From Thermomicrobiales bacterium (lineage in GTDB: Bacteria > Chloroflexota > Chloroflexia > Thermomicrobiales > UBA6265): DNA of 6,297 nucleotides. The notes below the pieces were generated by a model. That model saw only the letters and a list, made by a program, of their open reading frames with translations. It had not been told where the DNA came from and ran no database searches. The stretch spans positions 1 through 6,297 of the forward strand of contig JAICJJ010000177.1 of NCBI GenBank assembly GCA_025928535.1, written 5' to 3'. The translations under genes were made by a program, and so were the position numbers. Shown here in pieces: positions 1-5,386 of this stretch. The stretch's first letter is position 1. Each line of letters opens with the position of its first letter.

Positions 1-1
1 G

Positions 2-1225
2 AACCGCTTGGACGTTGAACTCATCAAACTGATTGCGAGGCGCGCCATCCTTGTCGTCACAGGCGACGACGGTCAGGCGATCTATGGATTTCGCGGGTGC
101 TCGCCTGATTTCATTATCGATATAGAGAAAAGCCTCGAACGAGAGACTGCCACCTTCGAACTTAGGACGAACTATCGTTGCCCTGGAAATGTTGTTCGCT
201 ACGCGGACCGCCTTATTCGACATAATCCCACACGGATCGATAAGAGGCCGGTCGCACACCGTAGCGACGAAGCGTGCATCCTGGTCGAACCGTCGCTGAC
301 GACGTCGATCGAGGCGACGGCGGTGCTCGATTTCTGTGAGCGAGTCTTCGTCGAGCACCCCAGCCTGTCGTTTTCCGATATTGCAGTTCTATACCGGATG
401 AACGCTCAGAGTTTTCCACTTCAGTTGGAACTCATCGCTCGCGAACTACCCTTCTTCGTCGCGAAAGAACACAACATCTTGTCAAATGAGATCCTGCCTC
501 GTCTTCTTGCCGCTTTGAAGGTGAAAGTTGATTTGAAGAGCGGTAAAGAGCCAACGATTGATGATCAAATCCAAATCGTTCGAGCCTATTTTAGATATAT
601 CAACGATCAAGAACTATTGAAAATTCGTCTCGTTCTAGCGGAATCTGGGGATTTCGTGAAGGGTGTTACGTCGGTCGAGTTTGGCCGCGCCCTCCCAAAG
701 AGTTCCGAGAGTCAACTAGCGCCGGCGCTTGAGAAGTTGATCCGCGCAGACGGGTTGCAGGCGGAACTGACGGTGCTGCGAGACAGATTCAGGGGGCTCA
801 AGGATATGGCCGCCCATCTTGACGATCCAGGAAGCGAGTCCGGAACGTTAAGCGAAATTTTTGAAGTCGCGGAATCGTTTGGAAACGACACGAGTCAGTT
901 TGTGGATCGGTTGCTGCGGATGCTTGAGAGGGGAAAGTCGTCCATCGCGGGAGAACAAACCGATGGAATCGCGCTTTCCACCTACCACAGGGCTAAGGGG
1001 AGGCAATGGCACACCGTCGTATTGACTTCGTGCAATGAAGGAATTCTCCCGCACACACGAGCGAACGTTGAGGACGAGCGACGGGTGTTCTACGTGGGCA
1101 TGACGAGAGCTTCGGCGAATCTGTACGTTTCGTATCTCGCCAAGGCTTCTGAGACGCGGGTAAAGCCAAGCCGTTTCCTGTATGAATCTGGTCTGATGGA
1201 CTTGGTCAAACCGAGCAACATATAA
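2..1225 (+). CDS. UvrD/Rep-type SF1 DNA helicase, C-terminal part (5' end outside window)
   Basis: This is the C-terminal two-thirds or so of an ATP-dependent 3'-5' DNA helicase of superfamily 1. The reading frame is open to the left edge. The TTG at 8 is not taken as a start, because the Walker A and DExx motifs of motifs I and II must lie upstream and the frame enters already inside the core. Counting from that TTG, motif III is GDDGQAIYGFRG (residues 19-30), motif IV is LRTNYRCP (52-59, with the conserved Arg), motif IVa is IAVLYRMNAQS, motif V is LSTYHRAKGRQW (323-334), and motif VI is ERRVFYVGMTRA (357-368, with the arginine finger). The protein ends shortly after a PSRFL segment, as usual for the family. 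Base composition is much lower in GC than the genes that follow (22 of 60 bases are G or C at 541-600), which suggests transfer. UvrD-like helicases are found both in repair and as partners of nucleases in phage-defence systems. The window cannot tell which this is, since the N-terminus and upstream neighbour are missing. Confidence 0.93.
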   Translation, partial: NRLDVELIKLIARRAILVVTGDDGQAIYGFRGCSPDFIIDIEKSLERETATFELRTNYRCPGNVVRYADRLIRHNPTRIDKRPVAHRSDEACILVEPSLTTSIEATAVLDFCERVFVEHPSLSFSDIAVLYRMNAQSFPLQLELIARELPFFVAKEHNILSNEILPRLLAALKVKVDLKSGKEPTIDDQIQIVRAYFRYINDQELLKIRLVLAESGDFVKGVTSVEFGRALPKSSESQLAPALEKLIRADGLQAELTVLRDRFRGLKDMAAHLDDPGSESGTLSEIFEVAESFGNDTSQFVDRLLRMLERGKSSIAGEQTDGIALSTYHRAKGRQWHTVVLTSCNEGILPHTRANVEDERRVFYVGMTRASANLYVSYLAKASETRVKPSRFLYESGLMDLVKPSNI

Positions 1226-1277
1226 CCCGGGTGGCTGCAGGACCGCATGCGCGCGATTGGGATGCGCTTACCCGGCC

Positions 1278-1282
1278 GAGGG
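1278..1282 (+). promoter_or_regulatory. Ribosome binding site supporting the ATG at 1287
   Basis: GAGGG lies 4 bases before the ATG at 1287. It supports that ATG over the in-frame TTG at 1257, which has no Shine-Dalgarno-like sequence close upstream. The spacing is a little short. Confidence 0.45.
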
Positions 1283-1286
1283 ATTG

Positions 1287-1874
1287 ATGCACAGTACGGC
1301 AACGTTTGAGACTGATCGTGCTGTGAAGGATTCAGCGATCTACGTCGCGCTCTTGCGTGGCGTGAACGTCGGCGGCAAGAACCGCCTGCCGATGAAAGCG
1401 TTGGCGGCGATGTTCGCCGATGCCGGATGCGGCGATGTGCGGACCTATATCCAGAGCGGCAATGTCGTTTTCGCGGCGGCGCCGGCGCTGGCGATGGAGA
1501 TTCCGGCGTTGATCGCGGCCGGCATCGCCGAGCGATTCGGGTTTCAGGCGCCGGTGGTGACGCGGACGGCGGCGCAACTGCGGCAGGTCGTCGCCCGCAA
1601 TCCGTATCTCGCGGCGGGCGCGCCGGAAACCGCGCTCCACGTCCTGTTTCTGGCCGCCGCGCCCGACCCCGCGCGCATCGCCGCGCTCGATCCCGACCGG
1701 TCGCCGCCGGACACGTTCGTCGCCCAGGGCCAGGAAATCTATGTGCATGCGCCGAACGGCCTCGGACGGAGCAAACTGACCAACGACTACTTCGACCGGA
1801 CGCTCGGGACGATCAGCACCGGCCGCAACTGGCGAACCGTCACCACCCTGCTGGCGATGATGGAGCAAGGCTGA
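1287..1874 (+). CDS. DUF1697 family protein
   Basis: This is a 195-residue soluble protein of the DUF1697 family, whose biochemical role is not established. The family signature is clear near the N-terminus: IYVALLRGVNVGGKNRLPM, followed shortly by the second hallmark VRTYIQSGNVVF. A C-terminal segment with GRSKLTNDYFDR and then TGRNWRTVTTLLAMM is also typical of the family. The length fits the usual 170-190 residues. I see no signal peptide or membrane helix. The ATG at 1287 is chosen because a GAGGG precedes it. A TTG at 1257 would add 10 residues. A GTG at 1323 would begin just before the conserved block, as many family members do, and cannot be excluded. The gene lies 61 bases after the helicase and shares the high GC of the rest of the window, so the composition break falls between these two genes. 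No functional link to either neighbour is evident. Confidence 0.9.
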   Translation: MHSTATFETDRAVKDSAIYVALLRGVNVGGKNRLPMKALAAMFADAGCGDVRTYIQSGNVVFAAAPALAMEIPALIAAGIAERFGFQAPVVTRTAAQLRQVVARNPYLAAGAPETALHVLFLAAAPDPARIAALDPDRSPPDTFVAQGQEIYVHAPNGLGRSKLTNDYFDRTLGTISTGRNWRTVTTLLAMMEQG

Positions 1875-1912
1875 GCCAGCCGCACGGCGCTCGAGCCCAC
1901 GGAGTCGTCGTA

Positions 1913-1968
1913 TCTCCTCGACTTCTCGACTTCTCGACTTCTCGACTTCTCGACTTCTCGACGCCTCG
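1913..1968. repeat. Tandem octamer array, unit ACTTCTCG
   Basis: Five perfect, contiguous copies of the 8-bp unit ACTTCTCG occupy 1921-1960. A degenerate copy flanks each side: TCTCCTCG at 1913-1920 and ACGCCTCG at 1961-1968. Each unit junction creates a self-complementary TCGA. The array is intergenic, 38 bases after the DUF1697 stop and 12 bases before the candidate -35 box of the channel gene. Because the unit is not a multiple of three, copy-number change would alter spacing but no protein. Whether it is a dispersed genomic repeat, a regulator-binding tract or a neutral microsatellite cannot be decided here. Confidence 0.9.
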
Positions 1969-1980
1969 AATCGGCCCGGC

Positions 1981-2009
1981 TTGAGCGTCCGGCGGGCTGC
2001 CGATACCAT
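1981..2009 (+). promoter_or_regulatory. Candidate sigma-70-type promoter of the channel gene
   Basis: TTGAGC (1981-1986) and TACCAT (2004-2009) are separated by exactly 17 bases. Each matches four of six positions of the TTGACA and TATAAT consensus. Transcription would start near 2016, giving a leader of about 90 bases before the ATG at 2105. The octamer array sits directly upstream. Matches of this quality can arise by chance, so this is a suggestion only. Confidence 0.35.
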
Positions 2010-2092
2010 TCGGCTCCGGGCAAGCAGGCGGACAGGCGGCTCCGGCGCGCGACGGCGCGGCGTTTCGGCCTGTGCGCACACCGGGCAGCGCT

Positions 2093-2096
2093 GGAG
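2093..2096 (+). promoter_or_regulatory. Ribosome binding site deciding the channel gene start
   Basis: GGAG lies 8 bases before the ATG at 2105, an ideal spacing. It favours that ATG over the in-frame GTG at 2072, which lacks a comparable sequence. Confidence 0.6.
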
Positions 2097-2104
2097 CGAT
2101 ATCG

Positions 2105-4687
2105 ATGTCGGATCGAACTCCCTCGGCGGTGATGCTGACGCGCCGCGCCATCGACGCGGCGAATGCCGGCGACGTCGACGACGCGCGCCAGAATCTGGCC
2201 GAAGCGCTTGCGGTCGATCGCGAATATGTCCCCGCCTGGCTCTGGTTCGCCTCGCTTGCGCGCAACGACCCCGAGCGGCGCTTTTGCCTCGAGCGCGCCG
2301 CCCAACTCGATCCCGATCCGAAAACCCGGGCCGCGCTGACGCGCCTCCGCGCGGTCGCGCCGGTCATTCCGCCGGAACTCGCAGGGATCGTCGATCCCGC
2401 GCCGCCGCCCGATTTCACCTATGCCGCCGTGCGGCCACCCATGCACCGGCGGCTCTGGCTCTGGGGCGCCGTCGCGGCGCTGATCGTCGTCGCCATCGGC
2501 GCCGGCCTGTTCGTTGCCCTGCGCGGGTGGCCGTTCGCCGAAGAAGAACCGGTCTATATCGCGTTCGCCGGCGGGATGAGCGGCGCCGGCGCGCAATACG
2601 GGACCGAAATGGTCGACAGCATCCGGCTCTATCTCGACCGCGTCAACGACGAAGGCGGCCTCGACGGTCATCCGGTGCGGCTTCTGGTGTACGACGACAA
2701 GGACGATCCCGCGACGGCGCGCGCCGTCTCCCAGCAAATCGTCGCCGATGGACGGGCGCTGCTGGTGATCGGGCATCGGACCAGTTCCACCTCGGTCGCG
2801 GCGGCGCCGGTGTACGAGGCGGCCGGCATTCCGGCGATCACCAGCACCGCCAACGCCGACAACGTGACGATGGATCATCCATGGTATTTCCGGATGACCT
2901 TCAACAACACGACCCAGGGCGCCTTGCTCGCCGCCTATCTCCACGACGTGTTGAACGCCGACCAGATCAGCCTCATCGCCGACAACTCGGATTACGGCCG
3001 CAGCCTGTTCGCCGGCTTGCTGTCGGCTTATCCCGGTCATGGGCAGGTGCGGCACGCGCTCGCGGTCGATGTCATGAGCGGCGGGTTCGACGCGTCGCTG
3101 ACGCAGGCGGTCGCCACGCTGCGAAGCGATCCCCATCCCGGCACGGTCGTCATCGGGATCGAGGCGAGTTTCGCGCAGCAGGCGATCGTCGCGATCCGCG
3201 ACGCCGGCATCACGGGACCGATCGTCGGCTCGGAAGCAATCGGGTCCGATCTCTTTCTGGCCTCCTTCGCCGGTTTGCCGGCGGAGCGGACCGATCCGGG
3301 CAAATACACGAACGATCTCTATGCGGCGTCGCCGCTCATCATGGACAGCCTGACGAGCGAGAGCCTGCGCTGGTATGACGCGTACGCCAGCGCCTACGGC
3401 TCGGCGCCGGGCTGGCGCGGCGCCACGACCTACGAAGCGGCGATCGTCGCCGTCGACGCTGTCCGAACGGCGCTGACCAGGACGCAGATCGACGACCGCC
3501 CGGCGTTGCGGACGAACGTGCGAGACGCCCTGCTCGCGCTCGATAGCCCGGAGCATTCACTGCCCGGCCTGCTCGGCCCGATCTGGTTCGATCAGACTCG
3601 CACGCCGCCCCGCTCGGTCAGTTTCGGCGTAGCGCGCGGGGGACACTTTCAATCCGCTCCGATCCAGTTGCAGCCGTACGTGCCGCAAACCGGTGTCGAT
3701 GTGTCGGATGAAATCGCGCAGGGGCTGACGATCAAGGTCGACGACCGCTATTTCGACCGCCAGCGGATCGTCTTCGCCGGCATCAACTTCAATCAGATTA
3801 CCGATCTGGACACGAGCGACCGCAGTTTCTTCGCCGATTTCTTTCTCTGGCTGAAATACACTGGCAGCGACAACGCCGCCGACATCGCCTTCACCAACGC
3901 CGTCGATCCGTCGCTGTCGCTTGGCCAGCCGTTGAAGAACGCGGTCGTGGACGGCATGACGTATCGGCTTTACCGAGTGACGGGGCGGTTCAAGGCGCCG
4001 CTCGAATTTCACGCCTATCCGTTCGATCAGCAAAATCTGATCATTCAGTTCGAGAACCGCTCGTTGCCGTCGTGGCAACTTGTCTATGCGATCGATCCGG
4101 TCTTGCTGGCGACGCCCCAGTCGGAGCGTCTGCAAAGCGGAAGCAACACCTCGCGCACGGTCAACGACATCCCGAACTGGCAGGCGTCGTCGGTCGATCT
4201 CTATCAGGACACGGTGGGCACGACCGCCTTGCTCGGCGATCCGCAAGCGACCGGGTCGAGCGGCGGCGTCGACTATTCGCTTTTCACCGCCAACGTATCG
4301 ATCGAACGCGTGCTCGGTTCGTTTCTGGTCAAGAACCTCCTGCCGCTCGCCTTGCTGGTGCTCGTCACCTATGTCTCGCTCTATTTTTCGCCGCAATCGC
4401 TGGAAGCGCGGGTGTCGTTCGGAGTGACCGGCATCCTGACCACGGCGGTGTTGCTCACCAGCGTCCGCAGCGCCTTGCCGGACGTCGGCTACACCGTCGC
4501 CATCGAATGGGGCTTCTATGCGTTCATCGTGCTGGCCGCGCTCTGCATTCTGGTCAGCATGTATGCCAACCGGCTCTACCAGCAGCGCCGTCTGTCCGAC
4601 ATCCGCCGCCTCGATCTCGTCGCGCGCATCGCCTACCCGGCGATCGTGGCAGTGGTCGTGCTGGCCTACGTGATCAAATTCGCGTGA
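2105..4687 (+). CDS. Fusion receptor: TPR-like segment, membrane anchor, LivJ-type binding domain, pentameric ligand-gated ion channel
   Basis: This 860-residue protein joins a solute sensor to a Cys-loop-superfamily (pLGIC) channel. Residues 10-83 form a cytosolic TPR-like helical segment. Residues 117-139 are a membrane anchor. Residues about 149-525 resemble LivJ-type periplasmic-binding proteins: MSGAGAQYG (158-166), VIGHRTSS (221-228), then GPIWFD (491-496). Residues about 530-735 are the channel's ligand-binding beta-sandwich, with ADFFLWLKY (577-585) and the Pro-loop YPFDQQ (638-643); it contains no cysteine, as in prokaryotic members. M1 (740-761) carries the conserved Pro747. M2 (767-790) begins E-A-R and ends before Pro792. 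M3 spans 797-820. M4 starts ARIAYP (840-845), close to SRIAFP as I remember it in the Gloeobacter channel GLIC. With an N-in start, the five membrane segments place the binding domain, the sandwich and the C-terminus outside the cytoplasm. The start rests on GGAG at 2093. Ligand and ion selectivity are inferred, not shown. Confidence 0.93.
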   Translation: MSDRTPSAVMLTRRAIDAANAGDVDDARQNLAEALAVDREYVPAWLWFASLARNDPERRFCLERAAQLDPDPKTRAALTRLRAVAPVIPPELAGIVDPAPPPDFTYAAVRPPMHRRLWLWGAVAALIVVAIGAGLFVALRGWPFAEEEPVYIAFAGGMSGAGAQYGTEMVDSIRLYLDRVNDEGGLDGHPVRLLVYDDKDDPATARAVSQQIVADGRALLVIGHRTSSTSVAAAPVYEAAGIPAITSTANADNVTMDHPWYFRMTFNNTTQGALLAAYLHDVLNADQISLIADNSDYGRSLFAGLLSAYPGHGQVRHALAVDVMSGGFDASLTQAVATLRSDPHPGTVVIGIEASFAQQAIVAIRDAGITGPIVGSEAIGSDLFLASFAGLPAERTDPGKYTNDLYAASPLIMDSLTSESLRWYDAYASAYGSAPGWRGATTYEAAIVAVDAVRTALTRTQIDDRPALRTNVRDALLALDSPEHSLPGLLGPIWFDQTRTPPRSVSFGVARGGHFQSAPIQLQPYVPQTGVDVSDEIAQGLTIKVDDRYFDRQRIVFAGINFNQITDLDTSDRSFFADFFLWLKYTGSDNAADIAFTNAVDPSLSLGQPLKNAVVDGMTYRLYRVTGRFKAPLEFHAYPFDQQNLIIQFENRSLPSWQLVYAIDPVLLATPQSERLQSGSNTSRTVNDIPNWQASSVDLYQDTVGTTALLGDPQATGSSGGVDYSLFTANVSIERVLGSFLVKNLLPLALLVLVTYVSLYFSPQSLEARVSFGVTGILTTAVLLTSVRSALPDVGYTVAIEWGFYAFIVLAALCILVSMYANRLYQQRRLSDIRRLDLVARIAYPAIVAVVVLAYVIKFA

Positions 4688-4720
4688 GCTGAGCGAGGCC
4701 GGGTCTGCCAGATCGCCGCG

Positions 4721-4749
4721 TTGACGCCATCCCGCCGCCGCCGGATACT
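4721..4749 (+). promoter_or_regulatory. Candidate sigma-70-type promoter giving a leaderless transcript for the DUF433 gene
   Basis: TTGACG (4721-4726, five of six consensus matches) and GATACT (4744-4749, four of six) are separated by 17 bases. Initiation 6-7 bases after the -10 box would fall at 4755-4756, that is, at or next to the A of the ATG at 4756. This agrees with the lack of a good Shine-Dalgarno sequence before that ATG. It also means the pair can be transcribed independently of the channel gene, which ends at 4687. Confidence 0.5.
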
Positions 4750-4755
4750 CGTGTC

Positions 4756-4983
4756 ATGAGCGATCGCATCGTGACCGACCCCCTGATTTTGAATGGCAAG
4801 CCGGTGATCGCCGGCACGCGTATTCCGGTCGCGCTCATTCTGAATCTGCTCGCGCACGGGTACAGCGTCGAACGAGTCGTGGAAGCTTATCCGACGCTGA
4901 CGCCCGAAGACGTGGCCGAGGCTTTGCTCTATGCCGCCGCGCTCGTTGCCGGAGACTCCGCGCCGGTCGGCGATGCCGCTTGA
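4756..4983 (+). CDS. DUF433 protein, probable antitoxin partner
   Basis: This 75-residue protein belongs to the DUF433 family, small helical, probably DNA-binding proteins often encoded just before DUF5615 PIN-like proteins and regarded as VapB-like antitoxins. The family pattern is complete. A beta-hairpin start reads DPLILNGKPVIAGTRIPV (residues 8-25). A helical region follows with LLAHGYSVERVVEAYPTLT, and then DVAEALLYAAAL. The helices after the GTRIPV segment are the predicted helix-turn-helix-like part. The ATG at 4756 has no clear ribosome binding site, but a promoter at 4721-4749 is spaced so that the message could begin at this codon. The stop overlaps the start of the next gene by 4 bases, implying co-translation. 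By analogy with other toxin-antitoxin operons the protein may bind its own promoter; no operator is evident in the 68-base upstream gap. The antitoxin role is inferred from family and context. Confidence 0.88.
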   Translation: MSDRIVTDPLILNGKPVIAGTRIPVALILNLLAHGYSVERVVEAYPTLTPEDVAEALLYAAALVAGDSAPVGDAA

Positions 4984-5342
4984 CGGCGTTTCTTCTCGAC
5001 GCCAACCTCTCGCCTGAATCGGCCGCCTACCTTCGGCGGGTCTTCGGCTTTGACGCTGTCGATCTCCAGTCGCTGGGTCTCGGTTGGATTGATGATGACC
5101 GGGTGGTCGAACTGGCGATGCAACAGAGTCGGGTCATCGTCACCCAGGATCTTGACTTTGGCCTTCGCTATCACCGGGCCGCCTCCGGCTCCTTCGGGGT
5201 GATCGTCCTTCGCTTGGCCGACCAAACCGTCGAATCCGCGAATCGCGCGCTCGACCGCTTTTTTCGTCATGATGCGGCGAACGTCCCGCTTGAACGGGCG
5301 TTGGTCATCCTCGAACGTGAGCGAACCCGCGTCATCTCATGA
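4980..5342 (+). CDS. DUF5615 PIN-like protein, probable toxin RNase
   Basis: This 120-residue protein is of the DUF5615 (PIN-like, Mut7-C-related) family, the usual partner of DUF433 and presumed to be a metal-dependent RNase. Acidic residues expected at the PIN-like active site are visible: Asp7 and Asn9 in FLLDANLSP (4-12), the run Asp38-Asp40 in GWIDDDRV, and Asp57 and Asp59 in VIVTQDLDFG (52-61). The strand GVIVLRLADQT is also a family hallmark. The protein is soluble, and its length fits the family. Translation starts at a TTG (4980-4982) that shares four bases (TTGA) with the stop of the upstream gene, so synthesis is probably coupled to the antitoxin. No internal start would preserve the FLLDAN strand. 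The gene runs toward thrS, and its last codons form the left arm of a hairpin. Toxicity is inferred; all acidic residues expected for activity appear intact. Confidence 0.88.
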   Translation: MTAFLLDANLSPESAAYLRRVFGFDAVDLQSLGLGWIDDDRVVELAMQQSRVIVTQDLDFGLRYHRAASGSFGVIVLRLADQTVESANRALDRFFRHDAANVPLERALVILERERTRVIS

Positions 5343-5360
5343 GGAAACGACGCGGGTTCG
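5322..5360. terminator. Terminator-like inverted repeat between convergent genes
   Basis: CGAACCCGCGTC (5322-5333) is perfectly complementary in reverse to GACGCGGGTTCG (5349-5360). This makes a 12-bp GC-rich stem with a 15-base loop. The stop codon of the DUF5615 gene (5340-5342) lies in the loop, inside the palindrome CTCATGAG (5336-5343). The structure ends 26 bases from the thrS stop and is symmetric, so it could serve both convergent genes. Neither side carries a T tract, so it is not a canonical intrinsic terminator. It could act as a Rho-assisted or 3'-end-stabilising hairpin. Confidence 0.5.
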
Positions 5361-5386
5361 TCGAAGATGGCCGGGCAAATGGACGT

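Noticed and set aside
8..10. TTG as the start of the helicase gene.
   Set aside because: The frame is open to the left edge, and motifs I and II of the helicase must lie upstream. The residues just before (Asn, Arg) fit the usual stretch after the DExx motif.
1226..1286. A promoter or attachment site in the gap between the helicase and DUF1697 genes.
   Set aside because: I found no well-spaced -35/-10 pair, and only short GC palindromes such as CCCGGG. Nothing supports a specific call.
1869..1881. A hairpin at the end of the DUF1697 gene (GGCTG, AGC loop, CAGCC) as a terminator.
   Set aside because: The stem is only 5 bp, with no T tract. Such short pairings are expected by chance at this GC content.
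1921..1960. A CRISPR-like array.
   Set aside because: The units are only 8 bp and contiguous, with no spacers. This is a simple tandem repeat.
1981..3378. A 465-codon plus-strand frame overlapping the channel gene in another phase.
   Set aside because: The Arg/Ala-rich translation has no recognisable motifs. The overlapping frame encodes the membrane anchor and binding domain with family-specific motifs.
1787..3556. A 589-codon open frame on the minus strand, opposite the start of the channel gene and the octamer array.
   Set aside because: Its translation is Arg-rich and low in complexity, with an SRSREVEK repeat produced by the octamers. It matches no family, and the plus-strand frame has clear domain homology over the same bases. 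It is a high-GC shadow.
3557..4396. A 279-codon minus-strand frame opposite the channel's extracytoplasmic domain.
   Set aside because: It is rich in Arg and Asp with no family signature and is antisense to a well-supported coding region.
2105..4687. The fusion protein as a prokaryotic ionotropic glutamate receptor.
   Set aside because: There is no potassium-channel-type pore loop and no split SBP_bac_3 ligand domain around a pore. The PFD loop and the four-helix bundle with a GLIC-like M2 identify a pentameric channel.
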